Positions 1 to 8,367 of a stretch of 64,000 nucleotides of DNA are shown one piece after another. The DNA is taken from contig NZ_CP043318.1 of the NCBI RefSeq assembly GCF_001984825.2, positions 4,402,001 to 4,466,000 on the forward strand, in the 5' to 3' direction. The notes below the pieces were generated by a model, which was not told the DNA's origin, ran no database searches, and worked only from the letters and a program-made list of their open reading frames with translations. The first letter of the stretch is position 1. Each line of letters begins with the position of its first letter. A program made the translations under genes and the position numbers. The stretch comes from Enterobacter chengduensis (GTDB lineage: Bacteria; Pseudomonadota; Gammaproteobacteria; Enterobacterales; Enterobacteriaceae).

Positions 1-102
1 CAGGCTCAGCAGAGACAGGCTCGCGCTGATCGCCATCAGGACAATAAAGAACCCAAATGCCAGAAATAATTTCGTGCCGATCTTTACGTCATGTAAGAAC
101 AT
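1..102 (-). CDS. methyl-accepting chemotaxis protein, N-terminal fragment
   Basis: Only the first 34 codons are inside the window; the gene continues past position 1. The protein starts MFLHDVKIGTKLFLAFGF and runs into a hydrophobic stretch from about residue 11, which fits the first membrane segment of a Tsr/Tar/Trg-type chemoreceptor. A good ribosome site (GGAGAAAAT) sits directly before the ATG at 102. A FliA-type flagellar promoter lies about 45 bp upstream, which supports a chemotaxis role. Ligand and exact receptor class cannot be told from the fragment. Confidence 0.75.
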   Translation of the reverse strand, partial: MFLHDVKIGTKLFLAFGFFIVLMAISASLSLLSL

Positions 103-142
103 ATTTTCTCCATCGATGTGATTATTTCTCAGACGATCGCTG

Positions 143-169
143 TTATCGGTAACGATTTTGCTAACTTTA
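143..169 (-). promoter_or_regulatory. FliA (sigma-28) promoter of the chemoreceptor gene
   Basis: On the minus strand the sequence reads TAAAGTTA, 11 bases, ACCGATAA. The flagellar sigma-28 consensus is TAAAGTTT-N11-GCCGATAA, so both boxes match in 7 of 8 positions with the exact spacing. It lies about 40-65 bp before the start codon at 102. Confidence 0.8.
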
Positions 170-385
170 TGACTTTGATCGTTTTTTTATTTCATAATCA
201 CCACAATGGATAGGTACAGACTATTAATATCGCCACATCGATCGTTACCAGACCACCAGAGGGGTAATTTTCGAAATAGCACGCTGAATAACTGACTTAG
301 GCAGGGATAAATAACTGAGGCACTTTCTTTAGTTATTTAATATTAACTTAACAATAAAACTCAGCAATAGTCACAAGCAGACGTT

Positions 386-421
386 AAAAAACCGCTTATT
401 CCTTACGGAATAAACGGCTTT
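386..421 (-). terminator. rho-independent terminator of aer
   Basis: On the minus strand a 13-bp stem (AGCCGTTTATTCC pairing with GGAATAAGCGGTT, loop GTAA) is followed by a run of T. It lies just past the aer stop codon. Confidence 0.85.
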
Positions 422-438
422 ATTGGAACATGACTGAC

Positions 439-1959
439 TCAATGGAGCACGGTCACCGCATCCTTAAGACGCCCGGCGCGGTGTTTCACCATGGACGAAA
501 TGTGCGCGCTCTCCTCAACCAGGTCGGCGTTTTTCTGCGTGATGCTGTCGAGTTCGGCCACCGAACGGGTCAGCTCTGACAGCCCGGTTGCCTGCTCGGA
601 GGTCGCGTGGCTGATCTGGGCGATAAGCTGCGTCACGTTTTTCACCTGCTCGACAATATCGTCCATCGTGCGGCCTGCGGCGTGTACCTGCTCAGAGCCG
701 GACTGCACCTTGCTGGCGCTGGCATCAATGAGTTTACGAATATCATTCGCGGCGCTGGCGCTGCGGCTGGCGAGATGGCGGACTTCACCTGCGACCACGG
801 CAAACCCTTTCCCCTGCTCGCCTGCCCGTGCCGCTTCAACTGCCGCATTGAGCGCCAGAATATTGGTCTGGAAGGCAATGTCGTTAATCAGGGAGGTGAT
901 CGAGCCAATTCGCTGCGTGCTGTCGGCGATGTCGTCCATGGTTTTGACGACGGTCTGCATGGCATTGCCGCCCTTCGTCGCCGCGCTGCTCGCGGCTACG
1001 GAAAGTTTATCCACCTCGGCGGCGGTTTCGGAGTTGCTCTGCACCGACGCGGCCATCTGGTTCATCGTCGCAACGGTCTGCTGCACGTTCGCCACGGTCT
1101 GACGCGTGCGATCGTTGAGATCGTCATTCCCCTGCGCCAGCCTGTCGCTGCCGTCACGGACGCTCACCACCTGACTCGAAACGTCATTAATCAACCAGCG
1201 GCACATCAGGCCAAGCTGCCCTACCGCACGCAGCGTCAGCCCCATCTCGTCGCTGCGGTTCAGGTGCTGCACGCTGTTGCGCTCGCCGGTGGCCACCCTC
1301 AGCGCCTGTCGCGCCACATTTTCTACCGGACGGACAATCTGTTGTTCAAACAGCACGGTTCCCAGCAGCATCACCGCCGCCGCCGCCGCGAGCGGTGCCC
1401 AGCCTGCGGAGGTCGTTACCAGCGTAGCGGCGAGGAGGGCAAAGAGCGCCGCCATCACGCTGCGCACGCGCCAGCGCAGCGGCATGGCCGGCAGTTTGCC
1501 CAGCCAGCCCTTGCCCACCACCAGCCCTTTGTGAATTCGCTTTTTACAGCGCCCGTCGTTCAGCGCCCGGTAGAGCGGCTCCACGGCGGCAATCTCTTCC
1601 GCGGTGGCTCGGGTACGAATCGACATATAGCCCGTCACCTGCCCGCGGCGCACCATCGGCACCGCGTTAGCACGCACCCAGTAGTGGTCACCGTTTTTGC
1701 GTCGATTTTTGACAATCCCGCTCCACGGCTCGCCCTGCTGCAGCGTGTACCACATATCGGCAAACGCGGCTTTTGGCATATCGGGATGGCGCACCATATT
1801 GTGCGGCTGGCCCGTTAGCTCATCCAGCTGATAGCCGCTCACCTGCACAAAGGTGTCGTTGGCGTGGGTAATGTAGCTGTGGACGTCTGTGGTAGACATT
1901 AAGGTGGTGTCATCGTCCAGAGGATATTCATTCTGGGTGACATAGGTTGGAGAGGACAT
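439..1959 (-). CDS. aer: aerotaxis receptor Aer
   Basis: Inner-membrane energy and oxygen taxis sensor that signals through CheW/CheA. From the chosen ATG (MSSPTYVTQ) it is 506 residues, the length of E. coli Aer. In order: a PAS domain (about residues 15-120, with the [13 protein letters not shown] block) that binds FAD in the family; a hydrophobic anchor around 165-205; a HAMP region; and the kinase-control coiled coil with the conserved tip around [20 protein letters not shown]. It ends AVTVLH, with no NWETF methyltransferase-docking tail. An ATG three codons upstream (1968) is possible, but the AAGGGA ribosome site is too close to it. A FliA promoter lies 50-80 bp upstream. Its neighbour patA is the same as in E. 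coli. Confidence 0.97.
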   Translation of the reverse strand: MSSPTYVTQNEYPLDDDTTLMSTTDVHSYITHANDTFVQVSGYQLDELTGQPHNMVRHPDMPKAAFADMWYTLQQGEPWSGIVKNRRKNGDHYWVRANAVPMVRRGQVTGYMSIRTRATAEEIAAVEPLYRALNDGRCKKRIHKGLVVGKGWLGKLPAMPLRWRVRSVMAALFALLAATLVTTSAGWAPLAAAAAVMLLGTVLFEQQIVRPVENVARQALRVATGERNSVQHLNRSDEMGLTLRAVGQLGLMCRWLINDVSSQVVSVRDGSDRLAQGNDDLNDRTRQTVANVQQTVATMNQMAASVQSNSETAAEVDKLSVAASSAATKGGNAMQTVVKTMDDIADSTQRIGSITSLINDIAFQTNILALNAAVEAARAGEQGKGFAVVAGEVRHLASRSASAANDIRKLIDASASKVQSGSEQVHAAGRTMDDIVEQVKNVTQLIAQISHATSEQATGLSELTRSVAELDSITQKNADLVEESAHISSMVKHRAGRLKDAVTVLH

Positions 1960-2010
1960 GGCGTGCATCCCTTGCAGGTTATTTGAATGTTAATTTTGTG
2001 GGTCAATGTT

Positions 2011-2037
2011 TTTTCGGCGGTAAACAATTTATCTTTA
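2011..2037 (-). promoter_or_regulatory. FliA (sigma-28) promoter of aer
   Basis: On the minus strand TAAAGATA, exactly 11 bases, then GCCGAAAA. This is close to the sigma-28 consensus (TAAAGTTT-N11-GCCGATAA) and sits 52-78 bp before the aer start. E. coli aer is known to belong to the flagellar regulon. Confidence 0.85.
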
Positions 2038-2332
2038 GTTGTTAAACTTGATGGAGATCGCAGATTTGACTTAAACCATACTTTTTGTACGATTTTTTAA
2101 TCCATTGATTTCTAATACTTTCAGCAAGAAATTACCTACAAAGCATGACCCGTTAACGCCCACTTAAGTTGCAGCCTATGCTCTTCTTTAGTGCAGCGGC
2201 TCGCTTCTCCCCTGTCTTTTACTCTCTGGTCTGTACCGCTAAATACCGTTTGGCTTCTATCGGCATGATTAAATATTGTGCAACATTATTTTAACCTGGC
2301 GTTTATCCCGATTTTCGTTATGGCATCTGAAG

Positions 2333-3774
<1,442 letters not shown>

Positions 3775-3780
3775 TAAAAT

Positions 3781-3810
3781 GCCGGGTGGCGCTAACGCTT
3801 ACCCGGCCTA
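3781..3810. repeat. REP-like palindrome (GCCGGGTGGCGC family)
   Basis: Begins GCCGGGTGGCGC and ends TTACCCGGCCTA, giving an imperfect hairpin between the 3' ends of patA and the convergent XRE-cupin gene. Relatives are at 6013, 14458, 30678, 50903 and 63713. Confidence 0.75.
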
Positions 3811-3814
3811 CTTT

Positions 3815-4417
3815 TTATCGGTGAAACTCCGCCACGGTCATGGTGAAGTGAAGCACGGTATCGCCAGCATTGGCATAGCCGTGCGCCGCTTCCGTTTTGG
3901 CCACCGCCGACGCCCCGGCAGCTACCCGCGTTACCGTCTCGTCCACCGTCAGGGTTAACACGCCCGCGTTTACGTGCAGCAGCTCACAGGTTCCCGCCGG
4001 GTGCCCCGGAGAGGTGAAGCACTCCCCCGGCTGCATTTCCCACTGCCACAGCTCAATCATATCCGGGCCCGCTGTACCTGCCAGCAGTCTGGCGTAACCA
4101 CCCTGTTCACCCTGCCACAGCACCGGGATGGCCTGTTCTTCAATAACGTGTACAACCGGCTCGCTGGAGACGTTGACAATATCCGCCACCGACACGCCGA
4201 GCGCGGCGGCCAGCTTGCACAAGATGGCAATGCTGGGGTTCGCTGCCCCTTTCTCAATCTCAACCAGCATCCCTTTGCTGACGCTGGCGCGGCGGGACAG
4301 CTCGTCCAGCGACATTTTTTTATCTTTACGCCAGTTGCGGATGCGGTTCGCCACGGCCAGGCTTACCTGGGCAACATCGGCTCCCTGCACAGTCATTATA
4401 TTGACTTTATCAGTCAT
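3815..4417 (-). CDS. XRE-family regulator with C-terminal cupin domain
   Basis: A 200-residue transcription factor: helix-turn-helix around residues 22-78 (MSLDELSRRASVSKGMLVEI, then NPSIAILCKLAAALGV) followed by a small cupin barrel around 105-198. This is the architecture of PuuR/SutR-type regulators, where the cupin is thought to sense a small metabolite. The ATG at 4417 is used; an in-frame ATG at 4396 is possible and neither has a strong ribosome site. It is divergent from the B3/B4-domain gene with only 42 bp between the starts, so it probably controls that gene and the DapA-like gene. Ligand unknown. Confidence 0.85.
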   Translation of the reverse strand: MTDKVNIMTVQGADVAQVSLAVANRIRNWRKDKKMSLDELSRRASVSKGMLVEIEKGAANPSIAILCKLAAALGVSVADIVNVSSEPVVHVIEEQAIPVLWQGEQGGYARLLAGTAGPDMIELWQWEMQPGECFTSPGHPAGTCELLHVNAGVLTLTVDETVTRVAAGASAVAKTEAAHGYANAGDTVLHFTMTVAEFHR

Positions 4418-4459
4418 TGGTCACTACCATGGTATAAAACAGTCAATACAGGATTATTT

Positions 4460-5146
4460 ATGTCTCTCGTTACGCCGTCAATAGATCCGCGTCTTGCCGG
4501 AATTGCCCCGGGCTTTCGGGCGCTGAGCATTCTGGTTGAAGCCGCGGCGATTACCCATCCAGAGATCGCCCCTGCCGCGCTGGCGCAGGCCTGCCAGCAG
4601 GTGTTGAATGATGATGTGCCTTGGGCAGATGCGCACCTCTCAAACTGGGATGAGGTATTTAAAGCCTTCGGCGCGAAACCGAAGCGCACGCCCTGCTCCG
4701 CCGCGGCCCTGCGCAAGCGGGTCTTAAAAGACGGCTCGCTGCCGTCGTTAGATCCGGTCGTGGATATCTATAACGCAGTGAGTATTCGCTACGCCATTCC
4801 GGTAGGGGGCGAGAATCTCGCGGCCTACTCCGGTGCGCCGCGCCTGACGCTGGCCGAAGGTCATGAACCTTTCGATACCTTTAAAGAGGGCCAGCCGATG
4901 GTGGAATATCCGGAGCCGGGCGAGGTTATCTGGCGCGACGACCTCGGCGTCACCTGCCGCCGCTGGAACTGGCGACAGGGGGTACGCACCCGTCTTGATA
5001 GCGAAGCGCAGTCCATGTGGTTTATTCTCGAAAGCCTGCCGTCGATGCCCTTAACGGCGCTTGAGGAGGCGGGCGCAGAGCTGATCAACAACCTGCAACG
5101 CCTCATGCCAGGCGCAACGGCTCAGGTTCAACTGCTGGAACTGTAA
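4460..5146 (+). CDS. B3/B4 (PheRS beta-type) domain protein
   Basis: 228 residues, starting MSLVTPSIDPRLAG after an AGGA ribosome site. The central part (DGSLPSLDPVVDIYNAVSIR, then IPVGGENLAAYSG) matches the B3/B4 domain found in the phenylalanyl-tRNA synthetase beta chain and in many stand-alone proteins, some tied to editing of mischarged tRNA; for most stand-alone versions the role is unknown. The cassette order (regulator opposite this gene, aldolase 12 bp downstream) suggests a shared metabolic job. Family assignment is by motif recognition; function is not established. Confidence 0.8.
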   Translation: MSLVTPSIDPRLAGIAPGFRALSILVEAAAITHPEIAPAALAQACQQVLNDDVPWADAHLSNWDEVFKAFGAKPKRTPCSAAALRKRVLKDGSLPSLDPVVDIYNAVSIRYAIPVGGENLAAYSGAPRLTLAEGHEPFDTFKEGQPMVEYPEPGEVIWRDDLGVTCRRWNWRQGVRTRLDSEAQSMWFILESLPSMPLTALEEAGAELINNLQRLMPGATAQVQLLEL

Positions 5147-5158
5147 GAGGACAACACG

Positions 5159-6007
5159 ATGTTTCACGGGTTAAGTGCGTTTCCGTTAACGCCCCTGAAA
5201 GCGGGAAAGTTTGACGAGCAGACCTTTATCAACCTGCTGCGCCCCCTGGTCGACGCGGGGGTGGATTCGCTGGGGGTTCTGGGTTCAACGGGCAGCTATG
5301 CCTACCTCACCGTTGAGGAGCGCACGCACATTACCCGCTGCGCGGTGGAACATGCCAATGACATTCCGGTCATGGTCAGTATTGGCGCACTGAGACTGGA
5401 TGACATTCTGCGTCTGGCCGAGCACGCGCAGAAGGCGGGTGCATCCAGCGTGCTGATGGCACCGGTGTCGTACCAGCGCTTGACGACGGACGAGGTCTAT
5501 TCGCTGTATGAGACGGTAACTCGTCAGCTCTCCGTCCCGCTGTGCGTTTATGATAATCCCGCCACCACCGGGTTTGAGTTTAGCGACGAGCTGATGTTTG
5601 CCGTGGCGGCGCTGCCCAATATTGGCTCGGTGAAAATGGGCCGCATGCCGGAGGATGTGTCGCAGGTGCGGGCGCGTCTTCCCAAGACGGTCACGCTGGG
5701 GATAAGCGGCGACTGGCGGGCAGCATCCGCCCTGCAGGCCGGGTTTGACGTCTGGTATTCCGTCGTCGGCGGGCTGTTCCCTCGGGCGGCACTGGCAATC
5801 GCGCACTCGGAAGACGGTACGGAATCAGAACGTCTGGCTCCACTGTGGGCGCTGTTCCGCCGTTACGGCAGCTTGCGGGTGATGGCAGCGGCAGCCGAGA
5901 TGCTGGGAAAAGTGGAGGCACCGGCGCTCCCCTTCCCGCTGCAGGCGATTCAGGGTGAGCCGCGCGAGGCGCTTGCTGCGATCCTGGCGGAGCTGAAGCT
6001 GGCCTGA
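5159..6007 (+). CDS. dihydrodipicolinate synthase/N-acetylneuraminate lyase family aldolase
   Basis: 282-residue class I aldolase of the DapA/NanA superfamily. The TIM-barrel hallmarks are visible: GSTGS loop at residues 42-46, catalytic tyrosine Y131 in VYDNPATTG, and Schiff-base lysine K159 in GSVKMG. The family cleaves or condenses pyruvate with an aldehyde. The true biosynthetic dapA is normally elsewhere and this copy is divergent, so a catabolic substrate such as a keto-deoxy sugar acid or hydroxyproline-type compound is more likely. It follows the B3/B4 gene by 12 bp with an AGAGG ribosome site, so the two form one operon, probably under the divergent XRE-cupin regulator. Confidence 0.85.
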   Translation: MFHGLSAFPLTPLKAGKFDEQTFINLLRPLVDAGVDSLGVLGSTGSYAYLTVEERTHITRCAVEHANDIPVMVSIGALRLDDILRLAEHAQKAGASSVLMAPVSYQRLTTDEVYSLYETVTRQLSVPLCVYDNPATTGFEFSDELMFAVAALPNIGSVKMGRMPEDVSQVRARLPKTVTLGISGDWRAASALQAGFDVWYSVVGGLFPRAALAIAHSEDGTESERLAPLWALFRRYGSLRVMAAAAEMLGKVEAPALPFPLQAIQGEPREALAAILAELKLA

Positions 6008-6012
6008 GAAAC

Positions 6013-6043
6013 GCCGGGTGGCGCTGGCGCTTACCCGGCCTAC
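6013..6043. repeat. REP-like palindrome
   Basis: GCCGGGTGGCGC...TTACCCGGCCTAC, nearly identical to the copy at 3781, placed 6 bp after the DapA-like gene. It may act as a 3' hairpin for the transcript. Confidence 0.75.
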
Positions 6044-6157
6044 AAAACTTCATCCATCTGTTGCGTCCCCGATCAAACGTGGAATCTCGCAATAATGATT
6101 CCTTTTCCAGGATGAGATATCATTTCCAGATAATCGGCCAGCAGCCTCTGAGGGACC

Positions 6158-6262
6158 ATGCGCTATTTTTTTCTGGGATACAGCGCCTTTCCGTTCCTGG
6201 ATTATGTCGCCGGTATGCCGTGTAAAAAGTGCTTATTCTCCGCGACGTCCTTGACGCCCTGA
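6158..6262 (+). CDS. possible small protein (34 aa) or gene remnant
   Basis: An ATG frame of 34 codons behind a GAGGG ribosome-like site, with sequence MRYFFLGYSAFPFLDY then MPCKKC. It is not recognised. The neighbouring frames also look partly coding, so a frame-shifted remnant is at least as likely as a real small gene. Confidence 0.2.
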   Translation: MRYFFLGYSAFPFLDYVAGMPCKKCLFSATSLTP

Positions 6263-6482
6263 CGCGTAAATATAGCTTTGATCCCGCCATATGAGCCTAT
6301 TCGCGCAAATGTGGTGCGCACATTAACATCGGCACTCGAAAATAGCGGCTTCAAAACAGATTTCTACCTGCTGGATAAGTACGGTAATCAGGATAGCCAT
6401 CCTGATAATTGTCAAATAAACAACTCAGCCATCAGGAAAATACTGCGCAGACGGCCTGCTCGCAACGTTGCTGGAGTAAAAC

Positions 6483-6513
6483 CTGGCCGCGCTGCGGGCG
6501 AGCGTGGAAGAGG
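6483..6513 (+). repeat. 31-bp direct repeat, copy 2 (duplicate of patA 3' end)
   Basis: Matches 3739-3769 at 30 of 31 bases and in the patA frame would read LAALRASVEE, then V and a TGA stop. The sequence upstream of it is not obviously patA-like, apart from a short GTAAA match a few bases before. Confidence 0.85.
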
Positions 6514-7016
6514 TATGACATAAAGACCTACTCTTCAGATGTAGAGGGCGTGTTTTCAATTGTCTATATGATTCAATATTATTTCTTGAATATATTTATA
6601 GAAAATTCTGTCATCGCGTTAATTTATCGACCGCATCAATAACTTCACAGCATTAGCCGTCCCTTCGATTTTACAAAATACTACCGACGCATGTAACAGG
6701 TATAAAGTACAGTGTTATTATAAACACTAATAACCTTAATAGTACATCAATAAATACAAGGCGTTAAGAATAAAGTAATGCACCACGCCAAAATCATTAA
6801 TTACAAGTTAATTCATTTTTAAGTAAAAATAATACTAAAGGAGTAGTTCCAATATTGATCTTTTTTTCACCTAAACATAAAATAAACTTCAACGTTGTTT
6901 ATTTGTAAAGCTAATATCATCCTTCCACTTCACATGCTAACGGATTGAGAAAGCCGTTCCAGACAAATTAAACATCAAATCAACCAAATAGAACTTTATT
7001 TAATAAAAGGATTTGT

Positions 7017-7559
7017 ATGAAAAAGAATATTTTGGCACTGGTCACTGCTGCAGCAGTGACGGGCGGTATTTGCGCGAACGCGCAGGCTGATACCGTAACC
7101 GTCTCTGGCGGTACCGTTGATTTCGTTGGGCAGGTTGTCAATGCCGCCTGTTCTGTTGCTGCTGATTCTGTCGACCAGACCGTTATTCTGAGCCAGGTTC
7201 GTACCGTGAAACTGACGCAGGCAGGGATGCTGGCCAATCAAAAAGAAGATTTCCAGATCAAACTGGAAGACTGTGACACCTCCGTAAGCCAGAACGCGGC
7301 GGTCATCTTTAACGCACAGCAAGATGAATCACAGCCCGGCACGCTGGCGAACACTGCAGGCGCTGGCTCCGCGCTGAACGTGGCACTGCAGCTGTTTGGA
7401 CCAGATGGTAAGAAGCTGAATCTGGGCACGACATCGTCCACGATTAAGTTGATCAACGGCGAAAACATTATCCCTCTGAGCGTTGATTATATCGCCACAG
7501 GCGCTGCTGTAGCAGGTAACGTTGCCGCAACCGCAACGTTCCAGATGGTTTACTCCTGA
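7017..7559 (+). CDS. major fimbrial subunit (BcfA-like pilin)
   Basis: 180-residue type 1-family pilin and first gene of an eight-gene chaperone-usher operon. A signal peptide (about residues 1-24, ending ANAQA) is followed by the mature N-terminal donor strand. A disulfide pair (C45 in NAACSV and a second Cys in LEDCDT) holds the Ig-like fold, and the C terminus ends ATFQMVYS with the penultimate tyrosine of the beta-zipper motif recognised by the chaperone. Exported by Sec and polymerised by the usher. The ribosome site is AAAGGA before the ATG. A weak hairpin follows at 7574-7592, which may lower expression of the downstream genes relative to the major pilin. Confidence 0.92.
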   Translation: MKKNILALVTAAAVTGGICANAQADTVTVSGGTVDFVGQVVNAACSVAADSVDQTVILSQVRTVKLTQAGMLANQKEDFQIKLEDCDTSVSQNAAVIFNAQQDESQPGTLANTAGAGSALNVALQLFGPDGKKLNLGTTSSTIKLINGENIIPLSVDYIATGAAVAGNVAATATFQMVYS

Positions 7560-7573
7560 TTAATTAACCCGAT

Positions 7574-7592
7574 AACCCTCAGCACGAGGGCT
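7574..7592 (+). terminator. weak hairpin between pilin and chaperone genes
   Basis: AACCCTC and GAGGGCT can pair across a short loop, 15 bp after the pilin stop. There is no strong T run. Such partial terminators or stabilising hairpins are common after the major pilin gene of fimbrial operons. Confidence 0.35.
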
Positions 7593-7633
7593 ATATAGAT
7601 CCTTTATTTCTGAAGCAGGTAAGAGAAGTCGTC

Positions 7634-8320
7634 ATGAAGAAAATGTGTAAAATAGCCAGCGGACTCTTATTTGTGTCAGTAATGGTATCAAATGCCTATG
7701 CTGGAGGAATTGCCCTGGGCACGACTCGCGTTATTTATCCTCAGGGTGACAAACAAGTTTCACTTCCTGTTATCAACTCTTCAACAAACAACGCTTTTTT
7801 AGTGCAATCGTGGGTTGCCAATGCCGATCAGTCTAAATCTTCTGATTTTATCCTGACCCCACCGTTATTTGTCATGCATCCTAAAAAAGAGAATACCATA
7901 CGGATTATGTACGTCGGGCCTGATTTACCGACCGATCGCGAAAGCGTATTTTACTTAAATAGCAAAGCGATACCTGCGGTGGATAAAAACAACTTGCGCG
8001 GAAACACGCTGCAAATTGCCACTCAAAGCGTCATTAAATTATTTGTACGCCCTAAAAAGCTACCGACCCCTTCTATTGATGCGCCGAAAACGCTTCGCTG
8101 CCGGGTCGCTAATGGCAAAGTTACCATTACCAATCCATCGCCGTATTACGTCTCGCTGGTGAAGTTTAACGTCGGCACCACGCTGCTTAAGAACAACATG
8201 GTTTCACCAAAAAACACGCTTACGGTCGACGTACCCGGTGAACAGGGCGGACAGGTGAGCTTCCAGACGGTTAATGACTTCGGTGCGACTACGCCGGTGC
8301 AGTCATGTCCATCCGCCTAG
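7634..8320 (+). CDS. periplasmic fimbrial chaperone (BcfB-like)
   Basis: 228-residue PapD/FimC-family chaperone. A signal peptide to about residue 23 (ending SNAYA) is followed by two Ig-like domains. The first has GTTRVIYPQGDKQVSL and the family signature region LPTDRESVFYLN with the conserved DRES; the G1 strand region carries basic residues and alternating hydrophobics (QSVIKLFVRP). It completes the pilin fold by donor-strand complementation and delivers subunits to the usher. Its 3' end overlaps the longest possible usher frame by 16 bp. Confidence 0.93.
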   Translation: MKKMCKIASGLLFVSVMVSNAYAGGIALGTTRVIYPQGDKQVSLPVINSSTNNAFLVQSWVANADQSKSSDFILTPPLFVMHPKKENTIRIMYVGPDLPTDRESVFYLNSKAIPAVDKNNLRGNTLQIATQSVIKLFVRPKKLPTPSIDAPKTLRCRVANGKVTITNPSPYYVSLVKFNVGTTLLKNNMVSPKNTLTVDVPGEQGGQVSFQTVNDFGATTPVQSCPSA

Positions 8321-8367
8321 CCGCGGGAACGAACGCTGCGCCACTAACCTCCAGGCATAAACAGACA

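Larger units (their letters stand above)
6044..7016. other. intergenic region with decayed coding fragments, then AT-rich fimbrial upstream region
   Basis: No gene can be supported with confidence. At 6158-6262 there is a 34-codon frame starting MRYFFLGYSAFPFLDY behind GAGGG and containing a CxxC pair. At 6278-6523 another frame encodes stretches with normal protein composition (NVVRTLTSALENSGF). These look like frame-broken remains of an older gene. The 31-bp patA 3'-end copy lies at 6483-6513. From about 6530 the sequence becomes very AT-rich up to the first pilin gene, as is common upstream of fimbrial operons silenced by H-NS. No invertible promoter element with flanking inverted repeats was seen. 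Confidence 0.5.

Noticed and set aside
607..1818. 403-codon open frame opposite aer
   Set aside because: Antisense to aer, His/Arg-rich and without recognisable domains.
6530..7016. fim-type invertible promoter switch before the pilin gene
   Set aside because: No pair of inverted repeats at a suitable distance was found and no recombinase gene is adjacent.
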